The notes under the pieces are model-generated. The model did no database searches. It had not been told where the DNA came from and saw only the letters and a list, made by a program, of their open reading frames with translations. 64,000 bases of DNA from Fremontodendron californicum (lineage: Eukaryota > Streptophyta > Magnoliopsida > Malvales > Malvaceae). The stretch covers positions 6,582,001 to 6,646,000 of the forward strand of contig JAULJL010000017.1 in assembly GCA_030761205.1 (NCBI GenBank), given 5' to 3'. A program made the position numbers and the translations under genes. Of this stretch, positions 12,030 through 22,947 are shown one piece after another (position 1 is the stretch's first letter; each line of letters begins with the position of its first letter).

Positions 12030-12043
12030 ATGGCTGGTGTTAA
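12020..12043 (+). promoter_or_regulatory. Overlapping upstream ORF at the DUF1644 start
   Basis: ATG at 12020 opens a 7-codon ORF (MVQDGWC, stop TAA at 12041-12043) in a different frame. It overlaps the main ATG at 12030. If the leader is spliced at the acceptor ending 12018, this uATG would be in every mature transcript and could lower translation. Confidence 0.5.
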
Positions 12044-13169
12044 ACGAAGAATAATTACTGATTCGGATGTCCGTGCTCTCCATAAAGAACTGGATGAAGT
12101 CTTATGTCCAATCTGCATGGACCATCCGCATAATGCTGTTCTCCTATTGTGCAGCTCTCATGACAAGAGTTGCAGATCTTACATTTGTGATACAAGTTAC
12201 AGGCATTCTAATTGCCTAGACCGATTTAAAAAATTAAGGGCTAATTCTAGTAAGAGTCCAATATTACCTCATCCCTTACCCATAAACCCTCAGAATTCTA
12301 GTACTTCTGATTTGAACTTGGCCTTAAGAACTGATTTTGTTGAAGGTAATGGAAGTCAAAATCTGAATGAAACCAATAGCCTGGCAGGAGGATCAGAAGA
12401 TAATATCCAAGAGCCAAGTAGGAATCTTGATTCACAAGGAGAAGGTATTATAGAAATAGGGGACTCTCATTCCTTTCAGGGAAGAGCTGAATCTGAAGAG
12501 GTAGATGCTGAGAATACACCAGAGTTGAAATCTAGTTTGAAATGCCCTCTCTGTCGAGGGAACATACTCGGCTGGGAGGTTGTGGAAGAGGCCAGAAAGT
12601 ATCTAAATTTGAAGAAGAGAACTTGTTCTAGGGAATCTTGCTCCTACTCTGGCAATTACCAGGAATTGCGTCGGCATGCCAGGAGAGTTCATCCAACAAT
12701 ACGACCTGCAGATATTGACCCATCCAGAGAACGAGCCTGGCGCCGCCTTGAGCACCAAAGAGAATATAGTGACATTGTAAGTGCTATTCGATCTGCCATT
12801 CCGGGTGCTCTTGTGGTTGGAGACTATGTTATTGAGAATGGAGATAGGTTGGCAGCTGAAAGGGAGAATGGCACTGGTGAAGTGAGTGCACCATGGTGGA
12901 CTACTTTCTTTTTGTTTCAGATTGGTTCGGTTGATAATGTTGGTGAATCAAGAGCAAGGTCCAGGGTTTGGTCAAGGCATCGACGCCCTGGAGGAGCTCT
13001 ATCCGAGCGTAGGTTCCTCTGGGGTGAGAATCTCTTGGGTTTGCAAGATGTCGATAATGAAGATGACCTGCGCATATTACGCGATGTAGATGTAGGTGAA
13101 GATGCATCTCCAAACCCAAGAAGACGTAGACGTCTGATGCGATCGAGTTCAGATGAAGATCAGTCATGA
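12030..13169 (+). CDS. DUF1644 zinc-finger protein (379 aa)
   Basis: A single-exon coding region of the plant-specific DUF1644 family. Residues 26-62 hold a RING-like Cys/His cluster: CPICMDHPHNAV, then C41, H44, C48, C53, H59 and C62. A variable acidic/Ser-rich linker follows. The second conserved part starts CPLCRGNILGWEVVEEARKY (C172, C175) and continues with a C2H2-like pattern (C199, C204, H216, H221) and the RPADIDPSRERAWRRLE block. The C terminus is Arg/Asp/Glu-rich. The biochemical role is not known. Rice members have been linked to salt and drought responses, so a stress role is possible but inferred. The main start is preceded by a short overlapping uORF. Confidence 0.93.
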   Translation: MAGVKRRIITDSDVRALHKELDEVLCPICMDHPHNAVLLLCSSHDKSCRSYICDTSYRHSNCLDRFKKLRANSSKSPILPHPLPINPQNSSTSDLNLALRTDFVEGNGSQNLNETNSLAGGSEDNIQEPSRNLDSQGEGIIEIGDSHSFQGRAESEEVDAENTPELKSSLKCPLCRGNILGWEVVEEARKYLNLKKRTCSRESCSYSGNYQELRRHARRVHPTIRPADIDPSRERAWRRLEHQREYSDIVSAIRSAIPGALVVGDYVIENGDRLAAERENGTGEVSAPWWTTFFLFQIGSVDNVGESRARSRVWSRHRRPGGALSERRFLWGENLLGLQDVDNEDDLRILRDVDVGEDASPNPRRRRRLMRSSSDEDQS

Positions 13170-13574
13170 AAGAAATCAGATATTTGTCCTGGTAAATTTC
13201 CAGTTTCTTGACATGGCTTCATATTGGAATTTTATTTCAGATTGCTTTTAGCTGACCTTACTGGTATTCTTACCAGTAATGTGAATAAACTGTCTTATTT
13301 TTTGGATGATAATAGAAGTTTGCTGGTTTCAGAAAGAAGCCACCAGCTTGTGGGTTTCCGGTATGTCTGTCCGGAATTATGTATTAAACTTTTATCTTAT
13401 GTGTTCTTCTGGTTTTAGACAATTATAACTACAATGTACTGAAACTCAAACCAGTGTTACTCTTCAATTCAATGTTTATGCATTACAATTTACAAAGTCT
13501 TGTACTGGCAATTGTGCCATAATATTCATTCTCTTTTTTATGATGACTGGAAGTAACTAACTATTTGAAACACA
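13170..13574 (+). other. Probable 3' UTR and downstream DNA of the DUF1644 gene
   Basis: Non-coding, T-rich sequence. Possible UTR introns cannot be resolved. Nothing else is recognised. Confidence 0.4.
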
Positions 13575-14015
13575 TAGAGGTGAGCAAAAACTCTGATAAC
13601 CGAACAAATCGATCGAAATCGAAGTAATTCAATTCATTCGGTTTGATTTCGGTTCATTCGGTTTGGTTTTTGTTTTGGTCGGTTAGTTTATTTGGTTTAA
13701 ACATGTTTATTTGGTCAATTTATGATTTTCTTATTTGTAAATCGAGTTGATCGAATAAATTGATATTTAATTTAAAATAAATAAATAATATTATTTATAT
13801 TCAAATCTAATTAATAATTTAATTCAATTCAATCTAATTTAAAATTAAATTAATCTAACTCAAACAAATAAAAACTCATAACCCAAACAAATCAAAATAA
13901 AAAAAAAATCGATCGAAAGTTATTTTGATTTTGAATTTTTTTTTAATCGATTCGATCAATTTACAAATTTATTTAATTTAATTAATTTTAAAAATTTTAA
14001 AATCGAATCAACCTA
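13575..14015. mobile_element. Degenerate hAT-like MITE (TAGAGGTGAGCAAAAA end)
   Basis: It begins TAGAGGTGAGCAAAAACTC and carries repeated TTCGGTTTGATTTCGGTT and ATCGATCGAAA motifs, in the style of common plant non-autonomous hAT repeats starting TAGRGGTGAGCAAA. An AT-rich core follows. The right end lacks a clean inverted repeat and no target duplication is evident, so the end coordinate is approximate. Confidence 0.45.
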
Positions 14016-14786
14016 ATAGTCAGCTGACTCTAAAAGAATTCCGTTTTCATATGATGTTTACGTGGTGCCATCAACAATGGTGGGCGGTAGAATTTTGCCG
14101 AGTATTTTTGGGCACTAATATTGGCGGCCTACCCTATCGGCTGCTTCTTAACTACTCTACTGGGGTACGGAGCTAGGCTGGCCATTTGCTTTGAACATGG
14201 TCGAGCTGTAAGATTTTGATCTCTCCACCATTTTGTTATTTCCATAAGAGTTAAGATTTTTATTAAAAAAATCATTTAATTTTAATTAATGTGTTTGCAA
14301 TGGATTATGATTAATGATGAAACTTGGAGCCAAGCAGGCTTGGCAGCTTACTTTGGCTACCAACTGCCAGTGGCTTTTTGACTCCCACTGGGGTTTCGGT
14401 GCGTCGCCATAGGCGGCAGCGGCTATGGTGGTGGGAGAGTAAAAACCAACTTTGGCTTGGATACGAATTATGGTTATCGTTGTCGGTCAATACCAATATC
14501 AATAACTAAGTATTAATTTTTTTAAAAATTAATATAATATTAATATAGTATCATTTATTTTTTTATTTCGATCCGTATCTATTTTATATGCATAATCAAT
14601 CTGTACCAATATATATCGTCAATATAAATTTTTTTATTCTTTTAATCCTTTCATTTATTTAATTATTATTTAATTAATTAATTTTTATACTAATTAAAGT
14701 AATGGCTGGTTGCAGTTAAAAGTCAAATCCAAAAACCGGTCCCTGGTTTCTTTGTCCTTTTGCTTTTATCCATGTTTATAATTTTT

Positions 14787-14837
<51 letters not shown>

Positions 14838-15868
14838 ATTGTTTATATATAGATAAGATTTTGAAAGTTTGACACACTTGACAATGTCATGAGGCAAATC
14901 AAATCAAATCGGATAAAATAAATTATAAAATGTTGGGCAGATCGTGGGTCAGTTGGAGTAGAAATCTGACAGAGTCGCTGGACCAAACAATGTCCTAGCT
15001 TGCTGCACTAAGTCAAGAGCTCTTGGACAAAAAATAAAAAAATAGAAACTACCGTTCTTAATTACAATTCTTATGCCCCGTTTGCCCCCAAAGAAAATAC
15101 TTTTCATCATGAAATTGGAGAAGAAAATAGGATTTTCCATTTTTTTTCCTTCTATTGGAAGAATTGGAAAAATTAAGTTAAAATCATAAAAGCTAAAGTT
15201 TGGATTGCAATTTTAATATTTATAGAATTATTATTTTAATATCATAGATTAGTATTATTTTATACGCTAATATATGAAAATCCAAATGCCCATTAAAACC
15301 TGTTATTTGCTATCTCAAGCATTTTTAATGATACAATAATCTCTCAATAAATTAGTAACCAAAAATTGTACCAAAATATTTAATCACAACACACACAAAA
15401 TCATCGAACTTTAAGTCATATATTAAAAAAATGCATAATAATATATTAATTTGTAACCTCATGACATGCTAACCCTACAACCTCAAATCACTAATCACAT
15501 AATTATTAAAGAAAATTATCATGTGATTTGAAAAAAAAAAAATTAAAACTAAAAAAATATCAATAGCACTTATTAATTACTACTTCTTATATAATACTAC
15601 TATATTTATACTATTAAAATCTTTAATTACTACTTGCTTATATAATACTACTATATTTATACTATTATTAAAATCTTTAATTGAGTTTTGATGTCAAAAA
15701 TCAAATGATATTAATTCAATAAAAAAATTATAAAAAAATAAAAATAAAAAAATATATCTTTTTAAATTTTTATCATTTAAAAAATTACAAAAATGATTCA
15801 TTTTTATCATGAAAACTATATCAATAACTTTTTTTTTTTTAATTTTTTAAAAGGATTTAATTTTGATG
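14016..15868. other. Intergenic DNA with a foldback patch and a long (TA)n
   Basis: No gene is seen. A GC-richer patch at about 14325-14470 has nested inverted repeats: GCCAAGCAGGCTTGGC, then TGGCTTTTTGACTCCCAC facing GTGGGAGAGTAAAAACCA. A (TA)n microsatellite lies at about 14792-14833. The remainder is AT-rich, with a local tandem repeat at 15570-15680 (ACTACTTCTTATATAATACT). Confidence 0.5.
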
Positions 15869-16020
15869 CACTGACAGTGTATAATTTTATATACTGTCAG
15901 TGAATTAAATGATGACAACTCATTAAAAATAAAATAATTTGTATTTATTTTTTAAATTTTTTAATAAGATAACATTATGTGATTCATTGAGAGTGTATAA
16001 AATTATACACTATCTGTAAT
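15869..16020. repeat. Pair of palindromes upstream of the F-box gene
   Basis: The first palindrome (15869-15902) is CACTGACAGTGTATA facing TATATACTGTCAGTG. The second (about 15985-16020) is GAGAGTGTATAA facing TTATACACTATC, extended by CATT and AATG. They share the same core, so the interval may be a small MITE with hairpin ends, lying about 270 bp before the start codon. Confidence 0.6.
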
Positions 16021-16285
16021 GCAACATTTTTTTAAAAATCATCACAAATTATAGTATAATATGAAGTATGAACAAATGTTTCCCATTTTCCAAATTCCAA
16101 CCATAATTAATTTCCTTTTCCTCTTATATTTCTTCACATTTCCCTCCGAATTCACGTTCTTCACCCACCTCTCTCACCTTTCTTTCCCTCCACCTTCCCA
16201 ACGACCTTTCTCTCCATTCTCCACCTGCCTCTCTCCTTTCTCTCGCCAATCCTCCCATTTTTCCCTTTCTCTCCAAATCCCTTCA

Positions 16286-17452
16286 ATGTCAGACCACAAC
16301 CCTAAAGAACCTAACATCAACAGTACCCTTAGCATCGACCTCACCGAACTCATCCTCTCTTCCCTTCCCATCCCTTCCCTCCTTCGTGCTTCCTCTGTTT
16401 GCAAACTTTGGCTTTCTCTCATTTCCTCCCCTACTTTCACCTCCCCTTCCCTTTCCCATCCTTGGTTCTTTCTCTTCGGTCTCCACAACACTTCTTCTAG
16501 AAACAACCAGTCTTTTGCCTTTGATCCTTTATCCAACTCCTGGTTTCGTCTCCCTCACCTTGATGACTCCTCTTCCTCCTCTTTTCTCGGCTCCAATGGC
16601 TTCTTTTTCACCACCACTCCGAAATTCAGCTACACCCCGGTTCTCAAATCGGCCTGGCGTTTAACCTCGCCCTTGAAGTACTCCAGAGTCAACCCTCTTT
16701 TGGGTGTCTTCCATGATGGTTCCTCTGGTGGTGGGTACGGCTTCAAATTCATCGTCGTTGGTGGGGTCAGGTTTATTGGTGGCTTGGTCGATATCGAAGA
16801 CAGTTTGGCCGTTGAAATTTACGACCCAAATCACGATTCTTGGGAGCTTTGCCCTGCTTTGCCGGCTGATTTCAGGTCTGGAAACTCCAGCCAATCTCTT
16901 TCGTCAGCTTTGTTCAAAGGCAAATTCTATGTCTTTGGAATCTACTCCTGCTTCGTCTCTTCTTTCGATTTACAAAATCACGTTTGGAGCGAAGTTCAAA
17001 CTCTCAGGCCACCTGGGGTCATCTTTTCTTTCCTGATTTCATGCAACGACATGCTTGTTTTGGCTGGGATGTGCAATGCGCCGCGTGGACCTTCGTTTAA
17101 TCTCTGGAGAATCGATGAAAGGACAATGGAATTCAGTGAGATTGCGATTATGCCTCAGAGCTTGTTATATAGTTTGGTGGATAGCGAGGAAGATGACAAG
17201 TTTGCAAGCTTGAAATGCGTGGGAATGGGTAATCTTATTTATGTTTTCAATGAAGAGTATCACCAAAAGTACCCAGCTTGTCTTTGCGAAATCAGTGCAG
17301 ATAATGGAAAGTGCAGTTGGAGGAGAGTGCCTCAATTGCCATCACCTGTTAACAAGTTTCATAAAGTCATTAGCTTGTGTTCAACCGTTTCTCTGACTCA
17401 TATTTTTCACCGACAAGAAGATGTTGGGCCAGCACAAGCTATGTATGACTGA
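16286..17452 (+). CDS. F-box/kelch-repeat protein, At3g24760-like (388 aa)
   Basis: A substrate-recognition subunit for SCF (Skp1-Cullin-F-box) ubiquitin ligases by family. An F-box lies at residues ~16-55 (DLTELILSSLPIPSLLRASS, VCKLWLSLISSPTF). A kelch-type beta-propeller follows, with blocks such as FAFDPLSNSWFRLP, AVEIYDPNHDSWELCPALP, KGKFYVFGIYSCFVSSFDLQ and GNLIYVFNEEY. It is intronless in the coding part. I chose ATG 16286 (MSDHNPKEPN). The frame stays open up to ATG 16061, but that 75-residue extension is encoded by CT-rich leader-like DNA and would be Phe/Ser/Pro low complexity. The substrate is unknown. The downstream region to ~19.8 kb may contain spliced 3' UTR. Confidence 0.9.
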   Translation: MSDHNPKEPNINSTLSIDLTELILSSLPIPSLLRASSVCKLWLSLISSPTFTSPSLSHPWFFLFGLHNTSSRNNQSFAFDPLSNSWFRLPHLDDSSSSSFLGSNGFFFTTTPKFSYTPVLKSAWRLTSPLKYSRVNPLLGVFHDGSSGGGYGFKFIVVGGVRFIGGLVDIEDSLAVEIYDPNHDSWELCPALPADFRSGNSSQSLSSALFKGKFYVFGIYSCFVSSFDLQNHVWSEVQTLRPPGVIFSFLISCNDMLVLAGMCNAPRGPSFNLWRIDERTMEFSEIAIMPQSLLYSLVDSEEDDKFASLKCVGMGNLIYVFNEEYHQKYPACLCEISADNGKCSWRRVPQLPSPVNKFHKVISLCSTVSLTHIFHRQEDVGPAQAMYD

Positions 17453-18839
17453 CTTATTTTCCGAATTAAATGGACTTTGGTAAGTTTGAACCTTGAATTT
17501 CCTTTCCCTTATCTTCTTTTATGCTTGATAGTTTGTATTAGCTTTGTTGTTTGACTGATCAAAATTGTGATGATGATTATTACAAGCTTTTTTTTTTTAA
17601 ATGTTTTTGAATTGAATAGATTAGTCATTACTCATTAGTGTGACTGAATTTATTCTAATCGTGATCTTGAATGAACCTATCAGCTTTAGTAGTTATTCAT
17701 TGGTGGATGAATGGATCTAGCTTTAGCAATTATGACATTGAAACTCTTTCCCAATATTAAAAAGAAAAAGAAAAATGGAAGTTAACTTTATATGTTGAAT
17801 AGGAATATAAGGTCTAGCAACTAAATGCAGCTTTGGCTTGGTAACATGCATCAAAATCAAATATGAATGTTTTTTTTTTTTTTTTCTTTTTGTTTGCCCA
17901 CATTTGTTGTTATTTGATTCTTTCTTAGCCTATTAATCTTGCATTCTGTGTAAAAACATGATCTCTTTGCTTTCTGAATCATATCAGTATTGTCTTCTCT
18001 CTTTCTTTTTTTTTTTTTTTTTTGAAAATTGCTATTCATAAACTTCATTTTAAAGGTTTTGTTGAATCCTTACGGAAATTTGTAGCAGAAGTACAAGCTG
18101 TTAACACTCTGGTTGACGTCTAAAGAGTTCTTTTGGTGGGTTGATAACCTTAAGTTACCTTTATAATCTTCATTATTCAGCAATTCTTTCTTCATAATCT
18201 TTAATTTTCAGTTCATTCCTAATAGCACCGGCATAATCAAACCTATGTTTTACTAGCTATTCGTGCATGTTTAAAACTTGCTTTTTGCATCTTCAGAATT
18301 GTAAGTGAAAGTTTTTGACTTTGTACACTGCAATAGATTTTTCTTCTTTCTTTTACTTTAATTTCATTTTTTTGGTTGTCATAAATATACTCAAAATCAC
18401 ATCACCATACTCCATAGTTGTTTATAGTTGTCATAAGTTCTATAGTTCGAAAATAGGAATGCTATGTCATTGATGCAGTGTTAGTCATTTTGATAAAGAA
18501 GCAGCTTTATTAAGTTCTGGTTAATTAATTTACTTGGTTGGTGATCTCAGGGTGACCCAGCTGAATGTCAAGTTATTGATATTAATTATCGGGAAAAAAA
18601 AAGTTATATTAAAGTTTCTCTGGTTATCTCATCTTGTAGTATTAATTGAGCCTTCCATCTCATTCATGAGCAGTTGGCTTCATGATTGTTTCGTTTTCTT
18701 TTCTTTATGTTTCAACCTACTCAAGATGGCATAAAAATATCTCAACAGAAATTTCAGTCATTATTTTTTTTCCCATCAATTATCATCTTTCGTTTCCCAT
18801 AGTACACCATGGTAGGTGCAAATTTAAGGTACCTATTGA
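17453..18839 (+). other. Downstream region of the F-box gene, no further gene
   Basis: T-rich, transcribed-looking DNA, possibly a 3' UTR with introns. It has long T-runs at about 17871-17885 and 18007-18023. No coding potential is recognised. Confidence 0.4.
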
Positions 18840-19022
18840 CTGTGTTACTCGGACTCGGGTGTGAGTGTCGGATGCGGGTATATGTCCGACACGGGTATGT
18901 TCAATTTTTTCCAAGATTTCGATGTATTTGGAGGGTTCTTGGAGGATCATATCCCCATACCCATGTCCGGATATACGTCGGATCGAGTACTTCAAGAAAA
19001 ATGAAGAGTCGGAGCAACATAG
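18840..19022. mobile_element. ~183-bp MITE with 8-bp target duplication, copy 1
   Basis: The ends are CTGTGTTACTCGGACTC and GAGTCGGAGCAACATAG, an imperfect 17-bp terminal inverted repeat. A perfect 8-bp duplication CCTATTGA flanks it at 18832-18839 and 19023-19030, as for hAT-type elements. The inside carries repeated CGGATGCGGGTA and GTCCGACACGGG motifs. Relatives lie at 52205-52384 (same orientation) and 60336-60502 (reversed). Confidence 0.88.
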
Positions 19023-19030
19023 CCTATTGA

Positions 19031-20585
19031 ACCTGCAACCTTGCATTTGATTACTAGAGTTACAGCCGAGGATGCCTTAGGCAAATAGTTTATCCGAATC
19101 CAAATATGCTTTCTGATTAATTAACTTCTTTACTTCTAGAACTGACCTTGAGTTAAGCAAAATAGTAAAGATAATGCTGAAATAAAGTATGGCATTTGAA
19201 TGACTGTCTGTCAATTACTGATTTTTAACCTTGAGAAATGTTGTTTCTCTGTATGCATGCAATTTGTGCTGCTTTATTCTGTTGCAATGGTTGATGTTAC
19301 TGACATTTCATCTTTCCACAGCTTGCTTGATAGCAGCCCCGATAAAAGATTTCCAAGAAGATTGCAGATGCTGCTACTGTAACAGTTCTTCATCTGCCAG
19401 CCCTTGCATGTTAGTATTTATAAAACCTTGTGAGCTTTATTTGCAGAGTCTCACAAGGAAACAAGGTCACAAGTTTTTGTGACTGCTTTTATATATTTTC
19501 TTCTTTGATTGATCATCCCTTGAGATTGGTCCTCTTATATCTCAGTTAATTATGCTGGCTGGTGTCTGTATATTAAAGTTGTTGTTCTGAAATAGTTTCT
19601 TTTCTTTTCTTTTTTTTTTTCCTTCAGAATTTCAAATGTGAATTTTGTGAAGTAATGCTTCAGCTTAAAAGTACTCTTATAGACTCCAGGACATGGCTGA
19701 ATAACTTTGCAAGTGATATTGTTGCTATAATTGTAACTAGCTTCTTGCGGTAACAGGTAAATCTTCAACCATATTAGTTTCTTGATCAGCCATGCAGGAT
19801 GGTAACTTCATGAAGAAAAGAAAAGAAAATGAAACAATCGTGAAGCTCTAACAGGCCATTACGCAAAACTAGTTTATTGAGGTGTTCACGCTTAAATGAC
19901 TTTTCGATTTATTTAATGACAGTACCACATTTCTCTAATAACAATAAAAAAAAATTAAAAAAAAAAACCAGACAAGCTTTGTTGACGTCTTTTTGGAGGT
20001 GAAACCGATAAGATTTTGATGGTTATTATACAGAAGCAAGAGTTGATTTTAAGATACAGAGAGGATTGGTAGGGAATTGGAGTTTGGTTTTTAGGGTCGA
20101 TAGTCGATATTAAGGTTCCATTTGTATTGACGATGAGATTGGTTTCAGTGAGTTTAAAAACAGTGATCGAGGTAAAATTAATTACTGTAGCGGTAAAATT
20201 GGGTTCTGTAGCGGTGAAATTAAAATCAGTGGTGAGATATGTATTTGGATATAAAAACAGCGGTGGAGGTGAGATGATAATGAAAATGATCATTAAGGAC
20301 ATTATATTAAAATGTGTTTATAATTAAAAATAATATATTTATACAAATTAATATTTAATTTTATTATCTTTTATATAATTTAATTTTATTTGATATTTTA
20401 AAATTTTAAAAATTTTATTCACTCAAAAAATATTGATATATATTATTTTATATGAAAATTTATCATATATTTAATAATAAATTTTTATTATGTATTTATT
20501 TATTTTTTATATAATTATATAAAATTATTTAATATTTTAAATAAATAAGAACTATTTAAAAAAAAAAAGAAAAAGCATAAAGTAA
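19031..20585. other. Intergenic DNA, possible distal UTR exons and AT-rich spacer
   Basis: No gene is recognised. Sequence around 19270-19460 looks like an exon after a TTTCCACAG acceptor but is not coding for anything recognisable. At 20150-20260 an imperfect short repeat of ACTGTAGCGGTAAAATT occurs. 20310-20580 is nearly pure AT. Confidence 0.4.
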
Positions 20586-20770
20586 AAAACCCTCCGGTTG
20601 AGCAATTGGAGCCTTAAGACTCCAGTTGCTCCTTGGAGGTGTGGCATAGTGGAATCTTCTCCACCGTGCCACAGGCTGTTACCCAAATGGGATAACAGAG
20701 CGATTGGACCCCAAGAAAGGGTCCAATCGCACCCCACTGGTGCCCACTGGACATCCAAACGAGGCCTAAA
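20586..20770. repeat. Array of four consecutive hairpins in a GC-rich island
   Basis: Four non-homologous stem-loops follow one another within about 140 bp. (1) 20598-20629 has 12-bp arms GAGCAATTGGAG/CTCCAGTTGCTC with one wobble. (2) About 20641-20672 has GTGGCATAGTGGA facing TCCACCGTGCCAC. (3) About 20677-20699 has CTGTTACCC facing GGGATAACAG. (4) About 20700-20730 has GCGATTGGACCC/GGGTCCAATCGC, a perfect 12-bp stem. The island ends with CATCCAAACGAGGCCTAAA. It is much more GC-rich than its surroundings. I do not recognise the family. Confidence 0.8.
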
Positions 20771-21195
20771 TATGTATTTAAGAGAATATTGGAAAGACAA
20801 AAAAAAATTAAGGATTAATCCTATTTTATGATTGATGGAAAACTAATCCCTGTCGGGTCGGAAGTGTAATGGTAAAGTGCTTCCAACATTGATGATTCCA
20901 AATATTCAAACCTTGGTTCTTGAAATCACTTATCACTATAACCAATCAAATATTGGTAAGACTCATGAATTTTTATTTTCTCTTATTTCGAAAATGCGTT
21001 TACTTATCTTTATGTACTTAATTATTGAATTCTAGATAGATATAATCTAAATATCTATTATGTTTGACGTTACTGATTAACTATGAACCTGTCAAATATT
21101 TTACATATAAAAATTCAAGTGGATAAAGATCCACATAGTATAACAAGTTTAATACATGTTTCAAATAATAAATAATAAAATATTATTTAGTTATA
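20771..21195. other. Intergenic DNA with a weak tRNA/SINE-like patch
   Basis: At 20856-20935 GGAAGTGTAATGGTAAAGTG resembles a pol III A box, and TTCAAACCTTGG about 40 bp later is a poor B-box match. It is not a folded tRNA. Nothing else is seen. Confidence 0.3.
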
Positions 21196-22398
21196 AGAGC
21201 GTTTAATGCCTTTTCATGGATCATATTTCATGAAATGTGATTTCTGATAATGTGATTCATGAAAATTTAATTTTACAACGTTTGGTATACATGAAAAAAT
21301 TCTGATTAAAATATTGAGAATGTGATGATAATTTTCGAAATTACCCTTATCAAAAAAATATAAATTTTATTAATTTTAAAAATTTTCAGTGATATTTATT
21401 ATTAACAAATATTTGTACTAAATATTTTAAAATAATATTTTAATTGATAATTTGAGTTACTTTTAGATAAAAAAATATTTATTATTAATAAATTTTGAAA
21501 ATTACTCTCATGTAGTTGAAAAAGTAAAAGGCTGAATGTAAATTAAATATTATATTAATATTTTAATAATATTTATTATTAACAAACATTTGTACTAAAT
21601 ATTTTTAAATAATAATTTGAGTTGTTTTTATGATAAAAAAATATTTGTTAATAATAAATATTTTAAATTACTCTCATGTAGTTGAAAAATTAAAAGACTA
21701 TATACAAATTAAATATTATTTAAATATTTTAATGATATTTATTATTAACAAACATTTGTACTAAATATTTTAAAATAATATTTTAACTGGTTATTTGAGT
21801 TATTTTTATGATAAAAAAATATTTGTTAATAATAAATTATTTTGAAATTACTTTTATGTAGTTGAAAAGTTAAAAGACTATATGAAAATTAAATGTTATT
21901 TAAATATTTCAATGATATTTATTATTAACGAATATTTGTATTAAATATTTAAAAATAATATTTTAATTGGTAATTTGAGTTACTTTTATGATAAAAAAAT
22001 ATTTGTTAATAATAAATTTTCGAAGTTACTCTCAAGTAATTGAAAAATTAAAAGTCTGAAAGCAAATTAAATATTATTTAAATATTTCAATAATATTTAT
22101 TATTAATAAATATTTGTACTAAATATTTTTAAATAATATTTCAATTGATAATTTTAACTCAAATAGAAAGAAGATAATTTTGTCTTAACATTTTTTTAAT
22201 TTTTCAATTACATGGGAAAGTTATTTTTTTATCATTTTTTATGGGAATCACATTTCAATATTTGTGAGAAAGTAACTCTCCAAGAAAAGTTACATTCCCA
22301 AAAAAATAAGTAGTTTTTAGCATACCAAATATGAAAATTATATTTTTACCAATTATTTTTCATAAAAGTGATCATTTTCTATCGTACCAAATATATTC
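21196..22398. repeat. AT-rich element with five ~177-bp tandem units
   Basis: The phrase ATATTTATTATTAAC recurs at 21392, 21569, 21735, 21915 and 22093, so the period is 166-180 bp. Each unit continues with AAATATTTGTACTAAAT, a TTTGAGTTACTTTTA segment and a CTCTCATGTAGTTGAAAAA segment. Both flanks carry an inverted phrase (GTTTGGTATACATG on the left, GCATACCAAATATG on the right) and AATGTGATT motifs. The whole may therefore be one transposon with an expanded internal satellite. Confidence 0.7.
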
Positions 22399-22947
22399 TA
22401 AATTTAAAAACAAGAAAAATACTTTGTGAAACAAAGAAAAAAAGGCTTGAACCTTGTTCCCTTTTTGGGTGAAAAATCCAACGACAAAAATAAATAGAAG
22501 AAAGACATTTAAATAGAAGAAAGACATTCCTAAAACATTCTTACTTCTTTTTTTTTCGAGAACGTTGCTCTTCTTTTCTCGACTTCCAAGAAAAATGCTC
22601 TACTAAAAAAAGAAAAAAAAAAAAAATCAAGTGAGGGCCCAAAGGCCAGGGGCCACCTAGCATCATCCAATCTAAACCGTTCGTGTAAAACACTCGCTTT
22701 CCTGTAGCGTGTGAGGACAAAAATATTCTTTCCCGAAAACCAGGGCAAACCCAAAAGAATCCGAGTAAGGGAAAAATTGGCGAGGGCGCAAGATCAGAAC
22801 AGAAAAGCTCGCTAACAGCATACGTTTTGTTTTAGCATTTACCCTCTACCCTCTCTTTGTGTCTCTTTCCCTTTGCTGTTTGGTTTTGCTAGGGTTTTAA
22901 TCAGGGTTTTCTTCTCACTGCTTCATTACTTCCACCATCAACAGCCA
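22399..22947 (+). promoter_or_regulatory. Promoter and 5' leader of the Alba gene
   Basis: The stretch includes a CT-rich leader (CCCTCTACCCTCTCTTTGTG) and telo-box-like repeats just before the start (CTAGGGTTTTAATCAGGGTT). Such motifs are common in plant genes of the translation and RNA machinery. The transcription start is not defined. Confidence 0.5.

Noticed and set aside
16061..16285. 75-residue N-terminal extension of the F-box protein
   Set aside because: Encoded by CT-rich leader-like DNA, and low complexity. The family starts near MSDHNPKEPN. Kept only as an alternative start.
16174..16536. 120-residue antisense frame over the F-box gene
   Set aside because: Lys/Arg/Glu/Gly-rich product caused by the CT-rich opposite strand.
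20856..20935. tRNA-like A and B boxes
   Set aside because: It cannot be folded into a cloverleaf and the B box is poor. At best a worn SINE head.
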